A DNA stretch of 57,571 nucleotides from Bacillota bacterium (GCA_030691505.1 JAUYEG010000121.1:1-57571), one strand, 5' to 3'. Shown: positions 35,342 to 44,251, counted from the stretch's first letter. Numbers and translations: made by a program. Notes: generated by a model not told the origin, from the sequence alone.

Positions 35342-35868
35342 TGCCGGCTCGTCCCCCCGTTCCCCAGCCGGCTGACTACCTCATACAGCGCCCCTTGCTC
35401 GGAGCTCGCCTGCACGAACAGGTGCTCCGAACTGATGCCCACCCGCAGTTGTATCCCCTGCTGGGCGGCCAGCCCGCTGAGCTGCGCCTGCATGGAAACG
35501 AAATTACCGTTCTGAGCGGCCTCCTGCAGCGCAAACTGCGCCTGGGAATAGAAGGCGGTAAGGTCCGGCGTGCGCTTGTCGGTGATCACCAGATTGTGGC
35601 GGCCAAGCACCTGCTGAAGCCCGGACGACAGCTCTTCGTAGGTCCCGCGGAGATCCGCCACGTCGCGCAGCTGCACCTCAACCGTGGGCGGCGCGCCGCG
35701 CGGGCGTGACAGCGAATAGCCGGCAACCTCGGCGTGCCGTCCGAGCAGGAGCCCCAGCGGACGCTGGACCGTGGCGTACTGGTACGCCGCGCTGCCCCCG
35801 ACGAGCAAGACCAGGGTGATGCAAAGCGCGACGACGACATGGCGGTATGAAAGGTCCTTGAGGTTCAG
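35338..35868 (-). CDS. single-pass membrane protein coupled to the FtsH-like protease, apparent CTG start
   Basis: From a CTG at 35868, 8 nt after GGGAGGT, the product is 176 residues with one membrane segment (about 10-27) and an extracytoplasmic domain of about 145 residues with no known motif. The first canonical start is a TTG at 35808, which cuts off most of the membrane segment and has no ribosome site. The stop overlaps the protease ATG by 4 nt. Since the protease lacks a normal outer domain, this protein may supply it; that is inference. Family not recognised. Confidence 0.65.
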   Translation of the reverse strand: MNLKDLSYRHVVVALCITLVLLVGGSAAYQYATVQRPLGLLLGRHAEVAGYSLSRPRGAPPTVEVQLRDVADLRGTYEELSSGLQQVLGRHNLVITDKRTPDLTAFYSQAQFALQEAAQNGNFVSMQAQLSGLAAQQGIQLRVGISSEHLFVQASSEQGALYEVVSRLGNGGTSRQ

Positions 35869-35961
35869 CCTCGCGCACCTCCCGTATTCCGGTACCTGCG
35901 GAGGCGGGTGCCGGCACGTAGCCTGCGGTTTCGTTGAGCGGCTGATAACATTGATGACATA

Positions 35962-35991
35962 AATATATCATCGCCCTGCTATCTTCGCTAA
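35962..35991 (-). promoter_or_regulatory. possible promoter of the membrane protein-FtsH-like pair
   Basis: In the AT-rich gap after rimO the minus strand has TTAGCG (35991-35986), 18 nt, then TATATT (35967-35962). The -10 is good, the -35 poor. No gene is supported between 35869 and 36084. Confidence 0.35.
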
Positions 35992-36084
35992 TGGTATTCG
36001 TTATGTAATGACTTCCTCAGTTGTCGGCGGGCAGCGTAGGCAGGCGGATCGCGGAGTAAAACAGATGGATGCCTGGTGAGATGG

Positions 36085-37497
36085 CTACAGGCCGGGAAAC
36101 CTGGCTGGGGCGCCCCGAGCTTCGTCCTGTTCGTCGACCTCCTCGCAGTAGAGGTCATACGGGCCCGCAGCCACGACGCGCGCCTGCACGAAGCTCCCCG
36201 GGGACGGCAGGGGCGCACGTGGCCCGTCCATGCGGAAAACGTGGACCTGGCCGTCCACATCCGGTGCCTCACGGTGCGACCGGCCGCTGACGACGGTGAC
36301 CTCGCCGCCGTCGGGGAGGGCCAGCCTGTGCGGACCGCTTTCGATGAGCGTCTCGAGCTGCCGGCCAACCCACAGCTCGTTTTGAGCAGCAGAAAGCCGC
36401 CGCTGCAGCGCGAGGGCCCGCGCGCGCCGCCTGACCTTGACGTGGCCGGGAACCTGGCCCGGCAGCAGCGCCGCCGGCGTCCCCGGCTGCCGCGAATAGG
36501 CGAAGACGCCCGCGTAGTCAGCCCGGATTTCGCGCATGAACGTGAGCAGGCGGCCGTAGGCCGCTTCGGTTTCGCCAGGAAAACCCACGATCAGCGAGGT
36601 CCGCAGGGACACCCCCGGCAGGGCCGCGCGGGCGTCCGCCACGAGGGCAACAAGCTCCTCACGGGTCGTGCCGCGGTTCATGCCGGCCAGCACGCGGTCG
36701 TCCCCGTGCTGCATGGGCACGTCAAGGTAGCGGCAGATGCGGGGCTCGGCGGCCATCGCCGCGAGCAACTCCCGGGTCAGCCGCGCCGGGTGCAGGTAGT
36801 GGAGCCTGATCCAACGCAGATTGTCCACGCCCGCGAGCAAGGGGATAAGATCGCCGAGCCCCGGCTTGTCGGGCAGGTCCAGGCCGTACCGGGTGAGATC
36901 CTGCCCGACGAGGGTCAGCTCGCGCACGCCGGCGGCCGCCAGCAGCCGGGCCTCGGCCGCGACCATCGCGGGCTCGCGGCTGCGGGCGGGCCCGCGAAGA
37001 CCGGGAATCAGGCAGTACGCGCAGCGGTTGCTGCAGCCCTCGGTGACCTTGATGTAGGCGCGCCAAGGCGGCGTGCTCGCAAGGCGTACAGGCGCCTCTT
37101 GGGGCAGGAAACCGGGCGGGGTGCTCGCCAGCGAAACGCGCTCGCCCTGCTCCATGCGAGCCAGAGCGGCCGCCGCATCGCCCACGGCGCCCGTGCCGAG
37201 CACGCCGTCGACTTCGGGGATATCCTCGAGCAGCGTATGGCCCCTACGCTGGGCCAGACAGCCCGCGACGACAAGCAGCCGCAGCCCGCCGCCGCGGCGC
37301 CTGGCGGCGATCTCCCGGATTACCTGCATCGATTCCTGCTGCGCTGCCTGGATGAAAGCGCATGTATTGACCACGACGGCCTCGGCCAACTCCGGCTCCG
37401 CGGCGATCTCGTGGCCGGCCATGGCCAACTGGCCGAGAAGCGTCTCACCGTCAACCAGGTTCTTGGGGCAACCGAGCGAGATGAGGCAGACCCTCAA
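36085..37497 (-). CDS. rimO: ribosomal protein S12 methylthiotransferase RimO
   Basis: Radical-SAM enzyme that methylthiolates an Asp of ribosomal protein S12; 470 residues. The N-terminus has SLGCPKNLVDGE (the RimO signature) and VVNTCAFI, with CSNRCAYC as the SAM cluster and a TRAM domain at the end. It is a paralogue of MiaB encoded at 17.6 kb. I chose the TTG at 37497, whose last bases form TTGA with the stop of the DUF483 gene; the longer frame to 37821 lies inside that gene. Confidence 0.95.
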   Translation of the reverse strand: MRVCLISLGCPKNLVDGETLLGQLAMAGHEIAAEPELAEAVVVNTCAFIQAAQQESMQVIREIAARRRGGGLRLLVVAGCLAQRRGHTLLEDIPEVDGVLGTGAVGDAAAALARMEQGERVSLASTPPGFLPQEAPVRLASTPPWRAYIKVTEGCSNRCAYCLIPGLRGPARSREPAMVAAEARLLAAAGVRELTLVGQDLTRYGLDLPDKPGLGDLIPLLAGVDNLRWIRLHYLHPARLTRELLAAMAAEPRICRYLDVPMQHGDDRVLAGMNRGTTREELVALVADARAALPGVSLRTSLIVGFPGETEAAYGRLLTFMREIRADYAGVFAYSRQPGTPAALLPGQVPGHVKVRRRARALALQRRLSAAQNELWVGRQLETLIESGPHRLALPDGGEVTVVSGRSHREAPDVDGQVHVFRMDGPRAPLPSPGSFVQARVVAAGPYDLYCEEVDEQDEARGAPARFPGL

Positions 37498-38465
37498 CGG
37501 GGTTGCGGCCCCTGCGACAGCCGTTGCCGGTGCTGCAGGATCAGCCGGGGGTAGTTCTGCACCAGCTCGAACGCCTGATACAGGGCTCCGGTGTAGACTT
37601 CGTGGATCTCCTCGCCCAGCGCGGCGTAGGCGGTCGCGTATCGCCCGCCAAGGGCGACAGCCTGCGGGCAGTCGGGCACGCAGGGGAAGAAATCCTTCAC
37701 GAAGTATGCGTGGACGTCTACCGATTTGCCTTGTTCGTGCATCTCGCGCACCTGTTCCCAGGCCCGCTGCTCGACGTTCTGGCCGCGCAGCCGGTCCGCC
37801 GTGTAGCGCTCCACGCAGCACTCGGGGTACCCGAGCAGGCGGCCCAGCCCATGAAGGTACTCGCGGTCAAACTCGTCCGCGTAAACGTACTCCATGACCG
37901 CCTGATCGGGGTCTTGCTGTTTGCCCGTGGTCTGCCGGTTGCGCGCGGCGGCACCGACGTTTTCCAGGTCCAGCAGCTTCTGGCGGATCGAGCGGTCGTC
38001 GTAGATGAACATCTCCCGGAGGGTGGGACGCCGCTTGAGCTGCACCTGGTTAAGCCCGAACCGTTCCAGCCAGGCAAGGTGGGCCAGATAGGCGGGACTG
38101 GTGGCCACAATGGCGTCGTAAGCTTCGTTTAGCACTTTGCGCTTGGCGGCCAGCTCAGCCTCGCGTTCCTGCAGCGCGGGGTCGCCGCCCCGCCTGCCGC
38201 GCAGGCGTGCGAACACCCCTCCCCCGCCGGATGCCTGCGGCGTGTAGTTGTCCGCGAAATGCCTGTCGATCGCCTCGCCGAGCCGTCCCCCGCCCGGCAA
38301 CTCGGCCGGCAGGTAGGTCAGCGACAGCGGCCTCAGGCCCAGCGCGACGGGAAGGTAATTGCAGACCTTGCCGCCGTCGCTGAGCCCTCGCTCGGCGGTA
38401 AACTCGGGCATCAGCGGGCGCAGATGCTCGATGGCAGCCTGGGTGGCCGGTGAGATCTCGGGCAC
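37494..38465 (-). CDS. DUF483 family protein
   Basis: A 323-residue protein of unknown function. The C-terminal domain has LLGYPECCVERYTADR and a later FFPCVPDCPQAVALGGRY, giving two Cys pairs (CC and CxxxC) that could bind a metal or cluster. The N-terminal part has a conserved-looking YLPVALGLRPLSL. The start is GTG at 38465, 7 nt after AAGGAGGCG, so bshA and this gene are close neighbours. The longer frame to 38651 runs inside bshA. Placement between bshA and rimO suggests a thiol or Fe-S context. Confidence 0.85.
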   Translation of the reverse strand: MPEISPATQAAIEHLRPLMPEFTAERGLSDGGKVCNYLPVALGLRPLSLTYLPAELPGGGRLGEAIDRHFADNYTPQASGGGGVFARLRGRRGGDPALQEREAELAAKRKVLNEAYDAIVATSPAYLAHLAWLERFGLNQVQLKRRPTLREMFIYDDRSIRQKLLDLENVGAAARNRQTTGKQQDPDQAVMEYVYADEFDREYLHGLGRLLGYPECCVERYTADRLRGQNVEQRAWEQVREMHEQGKSVDVHAYFVKDFFPCVPDCPQAVALGGRYATAYAALGEEIHEVYTGALYQAFELVQNYPRLILQHRQRLSQGPQPR

Positions 38466-38469
38466 GGGG

Positions 38470-39609
38470 CTACGCCTCCTTACCCTGGTCCCCTTGCAGG
38501 ACCCGGGCGTAGTATGCCTCATACATCGACACGATGCGGGACGCACCGAACAGCCTGCGAGCGCGGTCCGCCCCGGCCGCCCCGACCTCTCCCCACAGCG
38601 AGGGGCAGGAAAGAAGCTCGATCCCGCGGGCGACCAGACCATCGAGGTCATTGTCCGGCAGGAGGAATCCCCCCTGCCCGTCCTCGATCACCTCGGGAAG
38701 CCCCCCGATGCGGTAGGCAAGCACGGGCGTACCGCAGGCTATTGACTCCAGGGCGGCCAGACCGAAGCTCTCCTGGGCCGACGGCAGCAAGAAGAGGTCC
38801 GCCGAGGAGAGAATCTCCGCGACACACTCCTGATGACCCATGAAGCTTATCCTGTCGAGGACCCCAAGCTCGGCGGCGGCGGCGCGCACGCGGGGCATCT
38901 CGGGGCCCTCGCCGACCAGCGCCAGCCGGCACGGAAGCCGCCCGTTGATCGCGGCGAAGCCCCGCACGACATCGACGGGCCGTTTGACACCCCTGAAATT
39001 GGAGACATGGACGACGAGCGCCTCCCCAGCGGGAGCCAATGCGGCGCGCAGGGCAGGCGACGGGCGGCGCGCATACACGGCGGGGTCAACGAAGTTGTGG
39101 ATGACCTCGATATCGCGCGTCACGGGCAACTTGACCCGCGTGTCCTCGGCCAGCGCGGCCGACACGGCGGTGACCCCGTCGCTTGCGTTGATCGACCATG
39201 CCACGAGGTCGTAAAACCCGGGGTCGGTGCCAAGAAGGCTCACATCGGTACCGTGGAGCGTCGTCACGACCTTGACGCTGCGTTCCCGCAGGACGCTGCG
39301 GGCCAGCACGGCGCTGGTGGCATGGGGAATCGCGTAGTGCACGTGCAGAAGGTCGAGCCGGCAGAAACGGCTGACCTCAATCATCTTGTTCGTCAGGGCA
39401 AGAAGATACGGCGGGTAGCGGAACAGGGGGTAGTTGGGCACCTCGACCTCATGGAAGGTCACGCCCTGCTGGTGCTGGTGGAGACGGAAAGGCGTGTCAT
39501 ATGTGATGAAATGGACTTGGTGGCCGCGTTCGGCCAGTTGCTTGCCGAGTTCGGTGGCCACCACCCCGCTTCCTCCGATGGAGGGGTAGCAGGTGATCCC
39601 AATCCGCAT
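38470..39609 (-). CDS. bshA: N-acetyl-alpha-D-glucosaminyl L-malate synthase BshA
   Basis: First step of bacillithiol synthesis: joins UDP-GlcNAc and L-malate. The 379 residues form a GT4 glycosyltransferase, close to the 377 of Bacillus. GITCYPSIGGSGVVATELG is the diagnostic start; HVHYAIPH, TTLHGTDV, VIHNFVDP and LLPSAQESFGLAALEA-like segments follow. I took the ATG at 39609; the frame can begin at 39624. The deacetylase gene bshB1 lies 28 nt upstream on the same strand. No bshC gene is in this window. Confidence 0.95.
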   Translation of the reverse strand: MRIGITCYPSIGGSGVVATELGKQLAERGHQVHFITYDTPFRLHQHQQGVTFHEVEVPNYPLFRYPPYLLALTNKMIEVSRFCRLDLLHVHYAIPHATSAVLARSVLRERSVKVVTTLHGTDVSLLGTDPGFYDLVAWSINASDGVTAVSAALAEDTRVKLPVTRDIEVIHNFVDPAVYARRPSPALRAALAPAGEALVVHVSNFRGVKRPVDVVRGFAAINGRLPCRLALVGEGPEMPRVRAAAAELGVLDRISFMGHQECVAEILSSADLFLLPSAQESFGLAALESIACGTPVLAYRIGGLPEVIEDGQGGFLLPDNDLDGLVARGIELLSCPSLWGEVGAAGADRARRLFGASRIVSMYEAYYARVLQGDQGKEA

Positions 39610-39637
39610 GCGCCGATCCCTCACTCTGTGCGGCCGC

Positions 39638-40405
39638 TTACCGGCACGAAATCACATCAAGCAGGCTCTCGAGGCAGGGGTACCGCTCCGCGACGAATCC
39701 CTCGGCAAATGAAACCCCCGCGTGCCGGCCAAAGGCCGCGTCCCGTCCCTCGACGCCGGGCAAGTACACGCCGTCGTTGAGCGCGGTCTCCGCGGTGCGC
39801 GCGCCGGCCGCCGCCGGGCCGAACTGGCTCACGAAAGCTCCGAGCGCCCGCCGTTTGGCTTCGTAGTGCCCGCTGACATCAACCAGCACGTCCGGGCGCG
39901 CCGGGCTGTTGATCAGGTAGTAGAAAAGGCGCGGCGCGCGGTACGGCCGCGACTCCGCCGCGCCGCCAAGTGACGGAACCGGAGGCGGGTCGAACCTGGC
40001 CAGGCCGGCCAGGAAAACCGCCCGCCGCGTCAATTCGAGGCAGGCGCGGTGATCGGGGTGGCGGTCGCCCTCACCCCATGGCGCCAGAAGCAGACCCGGA
40101 CGGAGCCTGCGCACGACCGCCGCGACCATCGCGGCATGTCCGCCGTCAAGGCCCAGCGCGGTGTCCGGAAGACCCAGGCACAGCCGCATCTCGACACCGA
40201 GCCGGCGCGCCGCCTCGGCCGCTTCGGCCGCCCGCAGCCCGGGATCGCCGTTGGTCCCCATCTCACCCGCGGTCAGGTCGCAGATCACGACACGCTTGCC
40301 GCTCGCACAGGCCTTGGCCAACGTGGCCGCCGCGCCGATCTCGACGTCGTCGGGGTGCGGTCCGATGGCCAGTATGTCAACAGGCCCGTGCGCATCGTTG
40401 TCCAC
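39638..40405 (-). CDS. bshB1: bacillithiol biosynthesis deacetylase BshB1
   Basis: PIG-L family zinc deacetylase that converts GlcNAc-malate to GlcN-malate; 255 residues. GPHPDDVEIG (HPDD at 17-20), TAGEMGTNGD, GLPDT and DRHPDH carry the metal and catalytic residues. I chose the GTG at 40405, 9 nt after GGAGGA. An ATG at 40414 abuts that ribosome site and an open frame reaches 40618. It precedes bshA and DUF483, and is divergent from mrfA. Confidence 0.93.
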   Translation of the reverse strand: MDNDAHGPVDILAIGPHPDDVEIGAAATLAKACASGKRVVICDLTAGEMGTNGDPGLRAAEAAEAARRLGVEMRLCLGLPDTALGLDGGHAAMVAAVVRRLRPGLLLAPWGEGDRHPDHRACLELTRRAVFLAGLARFDPPPVPSLGGAAESRPYRAPRLFYYLINSPARPDVLVDVSGHYEAKRRALGAFVSQFGPAAAGARTAETALNDGVYLPGVEGRDAAFGRHAGVSFAEGFVAERYPCLESLLDVISCR

Positions 40406-40548
40406 GAAAACCATTCCTCCACGCGCCATGCTGCACATCAGCCCGTAACCGTAACCGCCGCGGCGGCCGGCACGGCATCTTTGTACAAGGGTGCAAGATT
40501 TCGAGCCTGAGCGCGGCATTCCCTCTGCCGCCCCGGAGATGGGGCGCG

Positions 40549-40578
40549 TTGACCCAAAACGTATGTTCGTGATACCAT
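40549..40578 (+). promoter_or_regulatory. mrfA promoter with probable LexA operator
   Basis: -35 TTGACC (40549-40554), 18 nt, then -10-like TACCAT (40573-40578). One nt after the -35 lies AAAACGTATGTTCG (40556-40569), which matches 12 of 14 positions of CGAACRNRYGTTYG including the whole right half. The yneA promoter has the same -35, the same 1-nt gap, a 14-nt box and the same 3-nt gap to the -10. Confidence 0.7.
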
Positions 40579-40608
40579 GTCGCTGAACCTGTGGGAAGGG
40601 GTGCCGTC

Positions 40609-42885
40609 TTGTCGGCATTAGCCCAGGTACTTGACGAGTTGCGCACCAAGTCGGCCGACCGGATCACCGCCTGGCAGACCCTCGAGGCGCGCCCCGCGCG
40701 GTTCCTTCCGTTCCCCGAGTGGCTGCCGGACCGGTTGCGCGACGCGCTCGCGAGCCGCGGCATCGCCGAGCTCTACAGCCACCAGCGTCTGACCGCGGAC
40801 CTGGTCGCGGCCGGGCGGCATGTCGCCGTGGTCACCCCCACCGCCAGCGGCAAAACCCTGTGCTACAACTTGCCCGTGCTGGCCGGTATGCTGGCCCGGC
40901 CGGAATCGCGGGCGCTGTACCTTTTCCCCACCAAGGCGCTCTCGCAGGACCAGCTTGCGGAGCTGCACGGACTCGTCGGGGCAGCGGGCGCGGACATCAA
41001 GACCCACACCTACGACGGCGACACGCCTGCCTCCGCGCGGCGGGCGATCCGCAACGCCGGTCACATCGTGGTCACCAATCCCGACATGCTTCACACGGGC
41101 ATCCTCCCTCACCACACCAAATGGGTCAGGCTGTTCGAGAACCTGCGGTACGTGGTAATCGATGAGATGCACCAGTATCGCGGCGTCTTCGGCTCGCACG
41201 TGGCCAACGTGCTCCGCCGGCTCAAACGGGTGGCCGCGTTCTACGGTTCCAGGCCGCAGTTCATCCTGTCCTCGGCGACGATCGCCAACCCCGGTGAGCT
41301 GGCCGGCAGCCTCACGGGCGAGGAAGTCGACGTCGTTGCTGAAAATGGCGCGCCCTCCGGTACCAAGCACTTTCTTCTCTACAACCCCCCGGTCGTCAAC
41401 GCCGGCCTGGGCATCCGGCGCAGCTACCTTCTCGAGGCCCGGGCGCTGGCGGCGGCGTTCCTTGCGCGCAACATACCGACCATCGTTTTCGCCCGGTCCC
41501 GCCTTGCCACCGAGGTGCTGCTCAGCTACATGCGCGAGGTCCGGCCGGCCGAGCCCGGCAAACGCAGCCGCATCAGCGGCTACCGGGGCGGCTATCTTCC
41601 GCACGAGCGACGCGAGATCGAGCGCGGCCTGCGCACCGGAGAGATCCTCGGCGTCGTCGCAACCAACGCGCTGGAGCTTGGTGTGGACATCGGGCAACTC
41701 GACGCGTGCGTGATCGCCGGCTACCCCGGGAGCATCGCCTCGAGCTGGCAGCAGGCGGGGCGTGCCGGCCGGCGGAGCGGGGAGTCGATCGCGGTGCTGG
41801 TTGCGGACTCAAGCCCGCTCAACCAGTTCATGGTCAACCACCCGGAGTATTTTTTCGGCCGCTCGCCGGAGCATGCCCTGGTCAACCCGCAAAACCCGCT
41901 CATTGCCGTCAACCACCTCAAGTGCGCGGCCTTCGAGCTGCCGTTTGCGGAGGGCGAGGGGTTCGGCGCGGCGGCCGCGGAGACCGCAGCGCACCTTGAC
42001 TACCTGGCCGAGCAGCGGATCCTGCACAAATCGGGCAACCGGTGGTACTGGATGGCCGATGCCTTTCCCGCGGAGGCAGTCAGCCTGCGGTCGGCGGCAA
42101 CGGACAACTTCGTGATCGTCGACACGTCGGAGCCCAAGGCAAGGGTCATAGGCGAGCTGGACCGCTTTGCGGTGCCGACGCTGCTGCACGAGGACGCGAT
42201 CTACCTACACGGCGCGACCCAGTACCACGTAGACCGCCTTGACTGGGAAGAGCAAAAGGCCCACGTCAAACGGGTGGATGTCGACTACTACACCGACGCG
42301 GAGCTTGCGGTTAAGCTGACGGTGCTGGACGAGCTGGCTGCCGAGCCCTCGGTGGCCGGGTCGTGTGCGACGGCCGGCCTCGGCGAGGTCGAGGTCCGGT
42401 CGATGGCGACGATCTTCAAGAAGATCAAGTTTCACACCCATGAGAATATCGGCTGGGGGCAGATCCATCTGCCCGAGCAGGAGATGCACACCTCGGCGTG
42501 GTGGCTTACGTTCCCGCAAGACCAGGGCGGCTTGCGTGAATCCGATCTGCAGGGCGGTCTGGTCGGGTTTGCGTCCATCATCCACCATGTGGCCGCTCTG
42601 CATCTGCTAAGCGACGTGCGTGACCTTCATACGGCGGTACAGGTCAAGTCGCCGCACACCGGCAGGCCCACCGTGTTCGTCTATGATAGCTATCCAGGGG
42701 GCATCGGGCTGGCCGAGAAGGCATTCGAGATCCGCCGCGACATCCTCAAGGCCGGGCTGGCCATGGTCAGCGGCTGTCCCTGCGGCGCCGGATGCCCGTC
42801 CTGCGTCGGACCACAGGCGGAGGTCGGCGCGGGGGGCAAGGCAGCGACCGTCCGTCTGCTTAAAGAGGCCCTGCGTGCCGGATGA
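40609..42885 (+). CDS. mrfA: DEAD/DEAH-box repair helicase MrfA (YprA)
   Basis: Superfamily 2 helicase, 758 residues (about 749 in Bacillus), which with MrfB removes mitomycin C adducts in a UvrABC-independent pathway. Walker A is TPTASGKT (76-83), the DEMH box is at 185-188, SSATIANP is motif III, and QQAGRAGRR is motif VI. The C-terminal DUF1998-type domain ends in four cysteines, CPCGAGCPSC (723-732), a likely metal site. The start is TTG at 40609 after GGAAGGGG. A LexA-box promoter lies upstream. Confidence 0.93.
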   Translation: MSALAQVLDELRTKSADRITAWQTLEARPARFLPFPEWLPDRLRDALASRGIAELYSHQRLTADLVAAGRHVAVVTPTASGKTLCYNLPVLAGMLARPESRALYLFPTKALSQDQLAELHGLVGAAGADIKTHTYDGDTPASARRAIRNAGHIVVTNPDMLHTGILPHHTKWVRLFENLRYVVIDEMHQYRGVFGSHVANVLRRLKRVAAFYGSRPQFILSSATIANPGELAGSLTGEEVDVVAENGAPSGTKHFLLYNPPVVNAGLGIRRSYLLEARALAAAFLARNIPTIVFARSRLATEVLLSYMREVRPAEPGKRSRISGYRGGYLPHERREIERGLRTGEILGVVATNALELGVDIGQLDACVIAGYPGSIASSWQQAGRAGRRSGESIAVLVADSSPLNQFMVNHPEYFFGRSPEHALVNPQNPLIAVNHLKCAAFELPFAEGEGFGAAAAETAAHLDYLAEQRILHKSGNRWYWMADAFPAEAVSLRSAATDNFVIVDTSEPKARVIGELDRFAVPTLLHEDAIYLHGATQYHVDRLDWEEQKAHVKRVDVDYYTDAELAVKLTVLDELAAEPSVAGSCATAGLGEVEVRSMATIFKKIKFHTHENIGWGQIHLPEQEMHTSAWWLTFPQDQGGLRESDLQGGLVGFASIIHHVAALHLLSDVRDLHTAVQVKSPHTGRPTVFVYDSYPGGIGLAEKAFEIRRDILKAGLAMVSGCPCGAGCPSCVGPQAEVGAGGKAATVRLLKEALRAG

Positions 42886-44227
42886 CGCGGATGGCGTGGA
42901 TGGCGTGGATGACGTGGATGACGTGGATGGCGTGGCCGACGCACTGGCGGCCAAGCTTGCGCAGCTCAGGCGGCTAGTTGAGGCGGCCGAGAAGCGTGCC
43001 GGGCGCCCGCCCGTCCCCCAGCCGCCGCCGCCGCAACAGCAGGCTGAGAGCTGGCCCATCGAAAGCGCGGTCCACGGCACCGTGCTGGATACCGCCCGGG
43101 GAAGCTGCTTTCTGAGCGACAGCGTGCTGCCATCCTCCCACCGGCATGGTCGCTGGCCTCTCGCGCTCGCCCTTGAGCTTCGCGGCGATGAGCTCGACTG
43201 GCTGTCTTTCCCGACCGGCGCGGGCTGCGCATGCCTCGACCGGGCGGTGTTCGTGGACGTGGAGACGACGGGGCTGGCCGGAGGGACCGGGACGATTCCG
43301 TTCCTGATCGGGCTGGGCTTTTTCGAGGGGCCGGCATTCGTGATCCACCAGTACCTGATGCGCGGCCCGCACGAGGAGGCGGCTGTTCTCGCTGAGGTTT
43401 CGGCAAGGGCCTCCGAACGCGAAACCGTGGTGAGCTTCAACGGCAAGGCCTTTGACCTGCCGCTGCTTGAGACACGTTACACGCTGGCCCGGCAGCGGTT
43501 CCCGTTTCCCACCGGGCACGTTGACCTGCTCTTCGGCGCCCGTCGGGTGTGGAGGCCGCGGCTCGAATCATGCCGCCTGGCCAACCTCGAATACCGGGTG
43601 CTCGGCGTGAGCCGCCACGATGACATCCCCGGTTCCCTCGTGCCCCAGGTGTACCAGGACTACCTGCGTACCGGCGACGGACGGTACCTGGCGCCCGTCT
43701 TTGAACATAACCTGCTCGACGTCCTATCGCTGGTCACGCTGGCCGGGCGGCTCGGGCAATTGCGCCGCCGGCCCCTCAGCGCCCTGGAGGACGACCCCGC
43801 CGATCTGGTGGCCCTCGGGCGCTCCCTGGAGCGCGCGGCCAGGGCCGCGGGCTGCGCGGACCGGCCCGAAGCCCAGAACGAAAGCATGCAGTGTTACCGT
43901 GAGGCGTTGGCAGCCGGCCTGGCTGCCGACGACGCCGCGCGGGCCCTGCTGGCCCTATCCCTGCTCCACAAGCGGCGCGGAGAACGGGACGAGGCGCTGC
44001 GGTGCTGGGAACAACTCGCCCGCGGGCCGGGCCGCGCCGGCCCCGCATGCGCCCGCCCGGCGCTCATCGAGCTAGCCAAACACCACGAGCACGTCACCCG
44101 CGACTACGCCCTCGCGCTCGGGTACTCGGAAGCGGCGGCAAGGCTGCCCGGTGGACCGGCCGAGAAAGACGCGCTTTCCCACCGCATCCGGCGGCTATCC
44201 TCCCGATTGCGCGGCCCTGCCGCATGA
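42875..44227 (+). CDS. mrfB: repair exonuclease MrfB (YprB)
   Basis: RNase H-fold 3'-5' exonuclease partner of MrfA, 450 residues. The DEDD site is visible as VFVDVETTGL (Asp128, Glu130), FNGKAFDLP and HNLLDVLSL. The region after it (about 300-440) is helical and TPR-like. The start is GTG at 42875 after AGAGG, overlapping the mrfA end by 11 nt. The first 20 residues are DGV/DDV repeats encoded by a tandem 9-nt repeat. Confidence 0.9.
   Translation: MPDDADGVDGVDDVDDVDGVADALAAKLAQLRRLVEAAEKRAGRPPVPQPPPPQQQAESWPIESAVHGTVLDTARGSCFLSDSVLPSSHRHGRWPLALALELRGDELDWLSFPTGAGCACLDRAVFVDVETTGLAGGTGTIPFLIGLGFFEGPAFVIHQYLMRGPHEEAAVLAEVSARASERETVVSFNGKAFDLPLLETRYTLARQRFPFPTGHVDLLFGARRVWRPRLESCRLANLEYRVLGVSRHDDIPGSLVPQVYQDYLRTGDGRYLAPVFEHNLLDVLSLVTLAGRLGQLRRRPLSALEDDPADLVALGRSLERAARAAGCADRPEAQNESMQCYREALAAGLAADDAARALLALSLLHKRRGERDEALRCWEQLARGPGRAGPACARPALIELAKHHEHVTRDYALALGYSEAAARLPGGPAEKDALSHRIRRLSSRLRGPAA
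42881..42934 (+). repeat. 9-nt tandem repeat at the start of mrfB
   Basis: Six consecutive units of GATGRCGYG encode Asp-Gly/Asp/Ala-Val steps. The repeat stays in frame whatever its copy number, so it can vary in length without breaking mrfB. Confidence 0.8.
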
Positions 44228-44251
44228 ACGCCTCCAGCGGAGCATAGGGAA

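Noticed and set aside
35678-35971. Frame starting MIYLCHQCYQ with a CxxC pair
   Set aside because: The start lies within the probable -10 of the promoter, the ribosome site is weak, and it overlaps the membrane protein gene in another frame.
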